The translations under genes and the position numbers were made by a program. The notes under the pieces were generated by a model, which was not told the DNA's origin, searched no databases, and saw only the letters and a list, made by a program, of their open reading frames with translations. Below are positions 1 to 5,344 of a DNA stretch of 6,594 nt, in pieces; within the stretch, counting starts at the first letter, position 1, and each line of letters starts with the position of its first letter. Source of the stretch: Clostridiales bacterium. GTDB lineage: Bacteria; Bacillota; Clostridia; Christensenellales; Aristaeellaceae. The stretch is taken from assembly GCA_004557805.1 (NCBI GenBank), contig SFFS01000142.1:1-6594 (forward strand). The letters are read 5' to 3'.

Positions 1-64
1 TTGTTTTCCCTGCGTCTCAAATAATCGCTTCCTTTTGTTTTCTTTTGAACCGTTCCAGACGCTC

Positions 65-103
65 TTGAAACTATGATAGCACCCTAACTAAGGGTTAAGT
101 CAA
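65..103 (-). promoter_or_regulatory. MerR-type promoter reading off the left edge
   Basis: On the minus strand a -35 box TTGACT (98-103) is followed by a 19-bp spacer and a -10 box TATCAT (72-77). The spacer holds the dyad ACCCT-5 nt-AGGGT (81-95 on the plus strand). An over-long 19-bp spacer wrapped around a dyad is the hallmark of promoters that MerR-family activators untwist. Transcription would start near 65 and run toward position 1. A purine-rich site AGGAAG (28-33) lies 7 nt before a possible TTG start (18-20), so a minus-strand gene may begin there, but only six codons are in the window. The boxes and dyad are seen; regulation by a MerR protein is inferred. Confidence 0.5.
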
Positions 104-126
104 TATCTGGATCTTTAAATTTTGAT

Positions 127-156
127 AAAAAACTCCCGCTGCGACGATGCGGCAGG
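127..156 (-). terminator. Intrinsic terminator, minus strand
   Basis: Read on the minus strand, an 8-bp stem (149-156 with 135-142) closes a 6-nt loop (143-148). Seven of the eight positions pair, one as G-U, with one C-A mismatch, and a run of six T follows (127-132). It would end a minus-strand transcript arriving from the right, yet the only large gene on that side (the CHAP gene) is on the plus strand. This orphan orientation is one reason to suspect a junction near 250-290. Confidence 0.5.
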
Positions 157-185
157 TGGCCCTCTGCGCGTGTTTGTCTTATAAA

Positions 186-278
186 TCAGCCGCGGCGTTT
201 GGGAATGAACCGGATGGCCAGGAAAACCGGCAGCAGCGGAACGGCCAGCAACGGCGCGACGATCTCCGAGGAAAGCAT
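186..278 (-). CDS. Possible C-terminal end of a membrane protein (partial)
   Basis: The minus-strand frame ending in TGA at 186-188 encodes a strongly hydrophobic stretch rich in Leu, Val, Pro and Ala. It begins around SEIVAPLLAVPLLPV and finishes with the basic tail RFIPKRRG. This is what the last transmembrane helix of an inner-membrane protein with a cytoplasmic positive tail looks like. The stop lies about 30 nt before the minus-strand terminator at 127-156, a normal distance. The plus-strand frame over the same bases gives a low-complexity Ser/Gly/Met/Arg sequence that fits no domain. I cannot name a family. The right boundary is arbitrary because a junction is suspected between about 250 and 290. 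It could be a chance antisense frame. Confidence 0.35.
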   Translation of the reverse strand: MLSSEIVAPLLAVPLLPVFLAIRFIPKRRG

Positions 279-288
279 GGAGATGTGG

Positions 289-1293
289 GACGACGAAGCG
301 TACGACTTTACCGTGAACGCGGGGCGTGTGGGAACGTATAAAATCCGCGTCTCGGTGACGGACTGGGCCGACCAGACGGCGGCGAAGAACGCGTCCCTGG
401 CCGCGCGTCAGCGCGAGACAGAATCGAAGGACAACTGGGAAGAGAGCATGAAGGACGCACAGCTTTGCGGAGACTGGGCGGCAGACCTGGTGGAGATTGC
501 GCGGACGCAGATTGGCTATCAGGAAAGCGAGAAGGATATCCGCGTCGATTCGGAGGGCAAGACGCAGGGCTACACGCGCTACGGCGCGTGGGCGGGCCCG
601 GCGTATGCCGAATGGTGCGCGATTTTCATCGGCTTCTGCCTGCACTATGCGGGCGTGCCGGAGACGGCGTTCCCGTGGGATGCGAGCGTGCAGATGTGGC
701 TGAGCGCGGCGAAGGAGAAGGGTATTTTCCGCGAACCGGAGGGCTACGAGCCGCAGGCGGGCGACGTGGTGTTCCTGCGGCGCGAAGGCGAGAAAGCGGC
801 GGCGCATATCGGCATTGTGGAAACGGCGGAGGGCGGCGAAATCGGCACGATCGAGGGCAACGCGAACCGCGCCGTGGCGCGCAGAAACTATGCGGCGGAC
901 AGCGACAGAATCGCGGGCTACGCCAGCATGGCGGCGGCCGAGGCGATTGCTCAGGGCCAGGAAGCGCCGCAGCAGGAAACGCCCGCGCCGGAGCCGGCGC
1001 CCGCGCAGACGGCGCTGACCTTCCGCGGAACGGACGGCGAAACCGTGACGGCGCAGCTTGCGCCGGAAACGGAACTTGCGGTGGATCTGGCGGGCGGCGC
1101 GTTCGTCGAAACGCCGCAGATTGAATGGGACTACACCGACGGCCGCATGTTCTACGCGCATCCGGAGCAGAATTTCGCCGTGCCGGACGTGGCGCGCGAG
1201 GGCTTCGAGTTTGACGGCTGGACGCTGGAAACGGACGAAAAAAGCCTGCTCACGGCGCAGTGGCAGGCGGAAGAAGAACCGGTTGTGTTTTAG
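289..1293 (+). CDS. CHAP-domain secreted/surface amidase-like protein, 5'-truncated
   Basis: The reading frame is open from 88 to the TAG at 1291-1293. No convincing start with a Shine-Dalgarno site and no signal peptide is seen (TTG 199, ATG 205 and ATG 214 are weak). The N-terminus is probably missing, and I start the supported part at 289. Domains in order: an Ig/PKD-like strand pair (about 289-400, with YDFTVNAG and GTYKIRVSVTD); a charged linker; a CHAP papain-like domain (about 484-925) with the likely nucleophile Cys in EWCAIF (codon 616-618), His in AAHIGIV (805-807) and a following EGN; a Pro/Glu/Ala/Gln linker (about 945-1010); and a C-terminal InlB B-repeat-like unit ending FDGWTL and LTAQW (about 1140-1265). 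CHAP domains cleave peptidoglycan peptides or amides; the flanking modules suggest a cell-surface protein. The convergent ybaK-like gene ends 38 nt away. Family assignment is confident, exact substrate is not. Confidence 0.75.
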   Translation, partial: DDEAYDFTVNAGRVGTYKIRVSVTDWADQTAAKNASLAARQRETESKDNWEESMKDAQLCGDWAADLVEIARTQIGYQESEKDIRVDSEGKTQGYTRYGAWAGPAYAEWCAIFIGFCLHYAGVPETAFPWDASVQMWLSAAKEKGIFREPEGYEPQAGDVVFLRREGEKAAAHIGIVETAEGGEIGTIEGNANRAVARRNYAADSDRIAGYASMAAAEAIAQGQEAPQQETPAPEPAPAQTALTFRGTDGETVTAQLAPETELAVDLAGGAFVETPQIEWDYTDGRMFYAHPEQNFAVPDVAREGFEFDGWTLETDEKSLLTAQWQAEEEPVVF

Positions 1294-1331
1294 GGCGGCG
1301 CCGCGCAGAGGCTGACGGCGCAGATTCATCT

Positions 1332-1814
1332 CTAATACTGGATCAGGTCGCGCGGCTCGGCGCCGGTATAGCGGATCAGCGCCTCGGGAGAGACGAGCAG
1401 CATCGTGCCGCGCACGCCCGCGCTGACGGCGATGCGCTCGTGCAGCATGCAGGTTTCATCGATGAAGAGCGGGAACTTTTTCTTCATGCCGATGGGGCTG
1501 CACGCGCCGCGCACATAGCCCGCGACGGCCGGAAGCTCCTTCATGGGCAGCATCTCGACTTTTTTATCTCCGGCCGCTTTGGCGGCCTTTTTCAGATCGA
1601 CCTCCTCCGCGCCGGGGATGCAGCAGACGAAATATTTGACCTTATCGCCCTGAAGGACGAGCGTCTTGAACAGAATTTCCACGTTCAGCCCGAGCATGGC
1701 GGCCGCGTGTACGGCGGAGAGATCCTGCTCGTCGACGGGATAGGATTTGGATTCATAGGCGATTCCGGCCGCGTCGAGCAGCCGCATCACGTTCGTTTTC
1801 TGCGTCGTATTCAT
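1332..1814 (-). CDS. ybaK: YbaK/EbsC-family Cys-tRNA(Pro) deacylase
   Basis: A 160-residue protein of the YbaK/ProX editing superfamily, the usual length for YbaK. Members hydrolyse mischarged Cys-tRNA(Pro), and sometimes other aminoacyl-tRNAs, in trans in the cytoplasm. Seen in the sequence: the conserved Lys in ILFKTLVL (Lys50, the family's essential lysine); the core FVCCIPGAEEVDLKKAAKA; the signature GYVRGACSPIGMKKKFPLFID region (about residues 99-118) matching the GxxSPxG loop; and the C-terminal SPEALIRYTGA segment. The frame stays open upstream to 1961, but that extension resembles no family member. ATG at 1812-1814 fits the family N-terminus and the promoter position. No Shine-Dalgarno site precedes it. 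The gene is divergent from degV and convergent with the CHAP gene. Confidence 0.9.
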   Translation of the reverse strand: MNTTQKTNVMRLLDAAGIAYESKSYPVDEQDLSAVHAAAMLGLNVEILFKTLVLQGDKVKYFVCCIPGAEEVDLKKAAKAAGDKKVEMLPMKELPAVAGYVRGACSPIGMKKKFPLFIDETCMLHERIAVSAGVRGTMLLVSPEALIRYTGAEPRDLIQY

Positions 1815-1849
1815 GGCGGAAGTATACCGCGAAACGGTGAAAAAATCAA
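1815..1849 (-). promoter_or_regulatory. Sigma-A promoter of the ybaK gene, predicting a leaderless mRNA
   Basis: On the minus strand TTGATT (1844-1849) and TATACT (1821-1826) are separated by exactly 17 bp. Only six bases (1815-1820) lie between the -10 box and the ATG, so the expected +1 is the A of the start codon. There is no Shine-Dalgarno motif between box and start. The boxes are seen; the leaderless start is inferred from standard promoter geometry. Confidence 0.65.
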
Positions 1850-1942
1850 GGGCGGCGCCGCATAATGCACGGGAAGGCGGCGAATGCCTTTGCGCGGCGT
1901 TGCCGGGAAAAACGCGGAAAACGAAAACGTAGAAATGAACAC

Positions 1943-1996
1943 TTGACACGGTGCTGCGCACGTGATAATCTGATACCGGATATTATGTTTGAGGTG
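1943..1996 (+). promoter_or_regulatory. degV promoter and ribosome binding site
   Basis: A perfect -35 box TTGACA (1943-1948) is followed by GATAAT (1964-1969, 15-bp spacer) or TAATCT at the more usual 17-bp spacer. The spacer contains a short dyad GTGC-TGC-GCAC (1951-1961). A GAGGTG Shine-Dalgarno site (1991-1996) stands 8 nt before the ATG at 2005. The 190-bp divergent region between ybaK and degV therefore holds one promoter for each gene; the bases between them (about 1850-1942) show nothing further that I can support. Confidence 0.6.
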
Positions 1997-2004
1997 ACAA
2001 ACGC

Positions 2005-2877
2005 ATGAGCGATTATGTGATTTTGACGGATTCTTCCTGCGATCTGCCCGCCGGGCTGGCGGCGGAAAAGGGGATCGAGTACGTGCCGCTGACGGTGCGG
2101 ATGGACGGCAAGGAATACCGCAACGAGCTGGACTGGCGCGAAATCGAGCCGCACGAGTTTTATGAGCGGCTGCGCGCGGGCGCAAAGGTGCAGACCTCCG
2201 CGCCGACGGTGCAGGAGTTTTACGAGCGGATTACGGAAGCGTGCGAGCAGGGGAAGGACGTGCTGTATCTGGGCTTCTCCTCGGCGCTGAGCGGAGCGTA
2301 TCAGGCGGGGCACCAGGCGATGGAAATGGCGCGCGAGAAGTATCCGGAGCGCAAGCTCCTCGACGTGGACACGCTGAGCGCGTCGCTCGGCCAGGGGCTG
2401 CTGGTGATGCTCACGCAGCAGCGCAAGGAAGCGGGCGCTACGATCGAGCAGGCGGCTGAATACGCGGAAAACAACAGGCTGCGCCTGTGCCACTGGTTCA
2501 CCATGCCCGACCTGGATCATCTGCGGCGCGGCGGGCGCGTCTCGGCCACCTCGGCCGTGCTGGGCACGATGCTCAACATTCGTCCGGTGATGCACATGAA
2601 CAACCGGGGCGAGCTGGAATACGTCTCCAAGGCGCGCGGGTCGCGCGCGGTGTATCAGCGGTTCATCGACCGCGTGCGCCAGACGGCGGATCATCCCGAA
2701 GAGCAGATGATGTTCATCAGCCACGGCGACGACGAGCAGGAAGCGTTCCGCCTGCGCGACATGGTGCAGCAGACCTTCGACGTGAAGACGTTCGTGATCG
2801 GCCCGGTGGGCCCGGTCATCGGCGCGCACTCCGGCCCGGGGACGATCGCGTTCTTCTTCCTGGGAAACGAGAGATAA
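2005..2877 (+). CDS. DegV-family (FakB-like) fatty-acid-binding protein
   Basis: A complete 290-residue DegV protein. The family binds a fatty acid in a buried tunnel; its characterised members (FakB) present it to the FakA kinase, which makes acyl-phosphate for phospholipid synthesis in Firmicutes. Seen here: the N-terminal VILTDSSCDLP strand; TSAPTVQEF (Thr64-Ser65, the carboxylate-binding TSxP motif); GFSSALSGAYQ (residues 90-100); a LRRGGRVS segment leading to the second domain (about 174-181) followed by LGTMLNIRPVM; and GAHSGPG (about 273-279) with the conserved His275 near the C-terminus. The start is fixed by the GAGGTG site. No fakA is in the window, so the partner is unknown. The gene appears monocistronic, between its own promoter and a strong terminator. 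Confidence 0.93.
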   Translation: MSDYVILTDSSCDLPAGLAAEKGIEYVPLTVRMDGKEYRNELDWREIEPHEFYERLRAGAKVQTSAPTVQEFYERITEACEQGKDVLYLGFSSALSGAYQAGHQAMEMAREKYPERKLLDVDTLSASLGQGLLVMLTQQRKEAGATIEQAAEYAENNRLRLCHWFTMPDLDHLRRGGRVSATSAVLGTMLNIRPVMHMNNRGELEYVSKARGSRAVYQRFIDRVRQTADHPEEQMMFISHGDDEQEAFRLRDMVQQTFDVKTFVIGPVGPVIGAHSGPGTIAFFFLGNER

Positions 2878-2911
2878 TGAAGGCAATATCGTATCCTTCA
2901 TGCGATTAAGA

Positions 2912-2949
2912 AAACGCGCCCGGAGCGGTTCCGGGCGCGTTTGTTTTGC
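2912..2949. terminator. Strong bidirectional terminator between degV and trxB
   Basis: A perfect 13-bp inverted repeat (2912-2924 with 2930-2942) encloses a 5-nt loop. On the plus strand it is followed by TTTGTTTTG; on the minus strand it runs into TTTTCTT. It can end degV (+) and backstop trxB (-), which converge here. A smaller 7-bp hairpin (2877-2883 with 2895-2901) lies right at the degV stop. Confidence 0.88.
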
Positions 2950-2956
2950 TGGCGTA

Positions 2957-3004
2957 TCGCAAAAGCGAAGAAGCGACGGCCTGAACGGATTCTCCGTCGC
3001 TTCT
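2957..3004 (-). terminator. Probable trxB terminator
   Basis: An 11-bp perfect inverted repeat (2969-2979 with 2994-3004) with a 14-nt loop begins a few bases after the trxB stop. On the minus strand it is followed by a weak U-containing tail (TCGCTTTTG). With the stronger bidirectional hairpin just beyond, trxB would meet two terminators in series. The tail is poor, so this could instead be a 3' stabilising hairpin. Confidence 0.55.
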
Positions 3005-3007
3005 GAA

Positions 3008-3928
3008 TCAGCCTTCCCGCGCGCGCAGATATTTCAGCGCGGCCAGCGCGGCGGTCGCGCCGTCGGCCACGGCGGTGGTCACCTGGCGCACGCCCTTGCG
3101 GCGACAATCGCCCGCGACGAACACGCCGGGGGTTTTCGTCAGGCACGTTTCGTCCGCGGCGAAATAGCCGGCCTCGTCGAGCGCGCACAGGTTGGCGAAC
3201 GCGCCGTTTTGCGGCTCCAGGCCGATGGACACGAACAGGCCGTCGGCGGCGAGCGTCTCGGTTCTGCCGCCGGCGCTGTGGAGAATTTCGCAGCCGCAGA
3301 GCGCGCCGTTTTCCTCGTTGAGCGCCGTCACCACCGCGCCGAAAATGACGCGGACGTTTTCGCGGCGCAGGAGCGCCGCCGCCAGGGGCGCTTCGCCCGT
3401 GAAGAAATCGAGGTTCTGCACGACCGTCAGATGAGAGGCCACGTCCGCCAGCAGCAGCGATTCCTGTAGGGCGGAGTTGCCGCCGCCGACCATGACGACC
3501 TCGCGGCCGCGATAGAAATCGCCGTCGCACACGGCGCAGTAGCATACGCCGTTCCCGGCGAGCGCCTCCTCGTTGACAAGGCCCAGATGGCGGTGCTTTA
3601 CGCCCGGCGCGAGGATCAGCGCCGCGCCTTCAAAGCGGTCGCCCTCGGCCGTGAGCGCGGCGAAGCCGCCCTCGAACGGTTCCACGCGCGTTACCTCGCC
3701 GACTTCGATTTCGCCGCCGAGGTCGAGCACCTGCGAGAGCATTTTATCGGCGATTTCCGCGCCGGGGGCGGCGGGCACGCCGGGATAGTTTTCCACCTTC
3801 GGAGAGGATGCGATCTGCCCGCCGAAGCCTGATTTTTCGACGATGCGGGCGGTTTTTCCGGAGCGCAGGGCGTAGAGCGCGGCGGTCAGGCCCGCCGGGC
3901 CGCCGCCGATGATGAGAATATCGGTCAT
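3008..3928 (-). CDS. trxB: Thioredoxin reductase-like FAD oxidoreductase
   Basis: A 306-residue low-molecular-weight TrxB-type flavoprotein, the usual length, acting in the cytoplasm. Classical members move electrons from NADPH through FAD to thioredoxin. Seen: the FAD-binding GGGPAG (residues 8-13) after an N-terminal beta strand; GGQIASSPKVENYPG; the redox disulfide CAVC (Cys131, Cys134) followed by DG; the second dinucleotide fold GGGNSA (148-153); and the C-terminal TPGVFVAGD FAD motif with VTTAVADGATAA. Oddity: where classical TrxB has the NADPH-phosphate-binding HRR motif, this protein reads VVQNLDFFTGE (about residues 169-179), so the electron donor may be NADH, ferredoxin or another partner. 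The ATG at 3926-3928 is chosen over the longer open frame because FAD motif spacing and the AGGAG site fit it. An 8-nt U run separates the Shine-Dalgarno site from the start. It follows cls on the same strand but has its own promoter. Confidence 0.9.
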   Translation of the reverse strand: MTDILIIGGGPAGLTAALYALRSGKTARIVEKSGFGGQIASSPKVENYPGVPAAPGAEIADKMLSQVLDLGGEIEVGEVTRVEPFEGGFAALTAEGDRFEGAALILAPGVKHRHLGLVNEEALAGNGVCYCAVCDGDFYRGREVVMVGGGNSALQESLLLADVASHLTVVQNLDFFTGEAPLAAALLRRENVRVIFGAVVTALNEENGALCGCEILHSAGGRTETLAADGLFVSIGLEPQNGAFANLCALDEAGYFAADETCLTKTPGVFVAGDCRRKGVRQVTTAVADGATAALAALKYLRAREG

Positions 3929-3941
3929 AAAAAAAATACGG

Positions 3942-3946
3942 CTCCT
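3942..3946 (-). promoter_or_regulatory. trxB ribosome binding site with long U-rich spacer
   Basis: AGGAG on the minus strand lies 13 nt from the ATG, longer than the usual 5-9 nt. The gap includes eight consecutive U residues (3929-3936). The site nevertheless supports the start at 3928. Confidence 0.7.
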
Positions 3947-3956
3947 TTCTGTGCGC

Positions 3957-3997
3957 AAAAAGTATACCGCGCCCTGCGTGCGTTTGCAAGGGCGCGG
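3957..3997 (-). terminator. cls terminator hairpin overlapping the trxB promoter
   Basis: A perfect 9-bp GC-rich inverted repeat (3967-3975 with 3989-3997) with a 13-nt loop lies 14 nt after the cls stop. On the minus strand it is followed by TATACTTTTT. It fits an intrinsic terminator for cls, although the U tract is interrupted at its start. The -35 box of trxB falls at the base of the loop, and the -10 box directly follows the stem. Confidence 0.65.
3961..3989 (-). promoter_or_regulatory. trxB sigma-A promoter
   Basis: On the minus strand TTGCAA (3984-3989) and TATACT (3961-3966) are spaced by 17 bp. The expected start is near 3954, giving a leader of about 25 nt before the ATG. The -10 box is the same hexamer, in the same CGCGG context, as in the ybaK promoter, which argues that both belong to one genome. 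The promoter shares its bases with the terminator hairpin of the upstream cls gene. Confidence 0.65.
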
Positions 3998-4011
3998 CGC
4001 GATTGTTATTT

Positions 4012-4585
4012 TCAGCACAGCGGCGCGAAAATGCGCAGCACGCCGTCGACGATCCAGCGGCGCAGGAAATGGCTGTTCATGTCGTAGGGCTGGATCTGGC
4101 GGCTCTTCTCCTGCGTGGCGAGGAAATCGTCCTTCATCGCGTCCACGATGGACGAATCGAAGAAGAGCGAATTGTTTTCAAAGTGCAGGAACAGGCTGCG
4201 ATAGTCGAGGTTGACCGTGCCGCAGGCGCATACGCGCCCGTCGATCACGACGCCCTTGGCGTGCAGGAAGCCGGGCGTGTATTCGTAAATTTTCACGCCC
4301 TCCATCAGCAGCACCTGATAATAGCTGCGCGACATGCGGAAGATCTGCTTTTTATCGGGAATTCCCGGCATGAGGATGCGCACGTCGACGCCGCGCCGGG
4401 CGGCGGAGACGATCGCGTCGAGCAGCTTGTCGCCGAGCATCAGGTAGGGCGTGAAGAACCAGACGTACTCCGTGGCCTGCGAAAGCAGGTCGGCGTACAG
4501 CTGATTGGTCGTGGCGTCCTTGTTCAGCGGGGAGTCGCAGTAGCTCAGCACGAATCCGTCGGCGGCCTGGGGCGAAGGCTCGGGC
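4012..4585 (-). CDS. cls: Cardiolipin synthase, C-terminal part (truncated by junction)
   Basis: The C-terminal roughly 190 residues of a phospholipase-D-superfamily cardiolipin synthase, a membrane enzyme joining two phosphatidylglycerols into cardiolipin and glycerol. Seen: the inter-domain GFVLSYCDSPLNKD region, which opens the second PLD domain in Cls; YVWFFTPYLMLGDKLLDAI; RRGVDVRILMPGIPDK; the second catalytic HKD motif in FLHAKGVVIDG followed by CGTVNLDYRSL; and a typical C-terminus ending RIFAPLC. The N-terminal membrane segments and the first HKD motif are absent because the frame runs into sequence of another organism at about 4561-4585. A GTG at 4549-4551 could be mistaken for a start, but homologous sequence continues upstream of it. 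Its terminator sits in the trxB promoter. Confidence 0.9.
4561..4585. other. Junction between Clostridia-like and Bacteroidales-like sequence
   Basis: To the left, the minus strand encodes Cls up to about DGFVLSY; to the right, the plus strand encodes an S9 peptidase from about WGEGSGDDIIEG. Each gene lacks its 5' part exactly here. Base composition and codon choice also shift, from very G+C-rich third positions on the left to mixed usage on the right. The switch is within coding sequence and no insertion-sequence end or target duplication is seen, which points to an assembly or amplification chimera. Confidence 0.85.
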
Positions 4586-5140
4586 GACGATATTATCGAG
4601 GGTACGAAACAGTTCCTGAAAGAGCATACATACGTAGACCCGAAAAAGGTGGGCTGTATGGGTGCCAGCTACGGCGGCTTCATGACACAGTACCTGCAGA
4701 CACGCACAGACCTCTTTGCCGCAGCCATCTCGCACGCAGGTATCTCGAACATCGCCAGCTATTGGGGCGGCGGCTACTGGGGCTACACCTACGGCGAAAC
4801 GGCCCAGTACGGCTCCTACCCTTGGAACAACCCCGACCTCTACGTGAAGCACTCGCCGCTCTTCAACGCAGACAAAATACACACGCCCATCCTCCTGCTG
4901 CACGGCACGGCCGACACCAACGTACCTACAAACGAGAGCCAGCAGCTCTTTACCGCCCTACGCATCTTGGGGCGGCCCGTCAGCTACATCCAGGTGGAAG
5001 GCGAAAACCATGTAATTACAGATTACAACAAGCGAATGGTATGGCAGAACGCCATATTTGCATGGTTCGCCCACTGGCTGAAGGATGAACCGGAATGGTG
5101 GAAAGAGCTCTACCCGGAAGATAAATTCGGAAGGCAGTAA
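4571..5140 (+). CDS. S9-family prolyl oligopeptidase-type peptidase, C-terminal part
   Basis: About 190 residues of an S9 (prolyl oligopeptidase/DPP-like) alpha/beta-hydrolase catalytic domain, truncated at its N-terminus by the junction and ending at TAA (5138-5140). The N-terminal beta-propeller and signal sequence are missing. The catalytic triad is intact: nucleophile Ser in GASYGG (codon 4658-4660), Asp in HGTADTNVP (4913-4915) and His in GENHVITDY (5009-5011). The C-terminus with FAWFAHWLKDEPEWWKELYP and the segment SYWGGGYWGYTYGET are typical of large secreted S9 peptidases of Bacteroides and Prevotella. Such enzymes release peptides from oligopeptides, usually in the periplasm. An internal ATG at 4649 would cut into the fold and is not a real start. 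Confidence 0.9.
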   Translation, partial: GEGSGDDIIEGTKQFLKEHTYVDPKKVGCMGASYGGFMTQYLQTRTDLFAAAISHAGISNIASYWGGGYWGYTYGETAQYGSYPWNNPDLYVKHSPLFNADKIHTPILLLHGTADTNVPTNESQQLFTALRILGRPVSYIQVEGENHVITDYNKRMVWQNAIFAWFAHWLKDEPEWWKELYPEDKFGRQ

Positions 5141-5192
5141 GCAGCTACCCCTCCCCCACTCCGGCTTGCCCAAGGGCAATGCCTATGAATAT

Positions 5193-5229
5193 GGTTCGCG
5201 GACCGGTTTACGGTCTGCGAACTTTCGTT
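5193..5229 (+). terminator. Hairpin terminator after the S9 peptidase gene
   Basis: A 12-bp stem (5194-5205 with 5211-5222), with one G-U pair and a 5-nt loop, is followed by TTTCGTT. It lies about 55 nt after the peptidase stop. A second short hairpin (ACGAC...GTCGT, about 5230-5242) follows directly. Confidence 0.6.
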
Positions 5230-5281
5230 ACGACAAAGTCGTGAAAACAGCACATCCCGCCGTTAAAATCCACAAAAAAGT

Positions 5282-5322
5282 CCGTAGAGATTTTTCCGAC
5301 TACGGCAAAATATCTAACTTTG
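5282..5322 (+). promoter_or_regulatory. Bacteroidetes-type promoter of the GH25 gene
   Basis: TAACTTTG at 5315-5322 is an exact match to the Bacteroidetes sigma -7 consensus TAnnTTTG, 22 nt before the ATG. The matching -33 region falls near 5289-5296, a T-rich stretch without a clean TTTG. That stretch lies in the loop of a 6-bp hairpin (CCGTAG 5282-5287 with CTACGG 5300-5305). No Shine-Dalgarno site precedes the gene, which is normal for this phylum. The 204-bp gap after the peptidase gene thus holds a terminator and this promoter. Confidence 0.65.
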
Positions 5323-5344
5323 CAAGGCACAATTGTTTACGCCC

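Noticed and set aside
1298..1321. Hairpin (GCGCCG/CGGCGC) between the CHAP and ybaK stops as a terminator
   Set aside because: The stem is only 6 bp with a 12-nt loop, and no U tract follows on either strand.
115..1329. Long minus-strand open frame opposite the CHAP gene
   Set aside because: It is Arg/Ala/His-rich with no recognisable domain, a typical antisense shadow of GC-rich coding sequence.
1852..1861. Palindrome GCGGCGCCGC as an operator or hairpin
   Set aside because: It has no loop, and such words are expected by chance in this GC-rich block.
1846..2901. Long minus-strand open frame opposite degV
   Set aside because: The plus strand encodes a complete DegV with promoter and ribosome site; the antisense product is His/Arg/Ala-rich without motifs.
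4549..4551. GTG as the true start of a short PLD protein
   Set aside because: Cls-like sequence (ADGF) continues upstream of it, no Shine-Dalgarno site is present, and the first HKD motif would be missing.
4003..5088. Long plus-strand frame spanning cls and the S9 gene
   Set aside because: It crosses the junction out of frame with both recognised proteins and has no domain signature.
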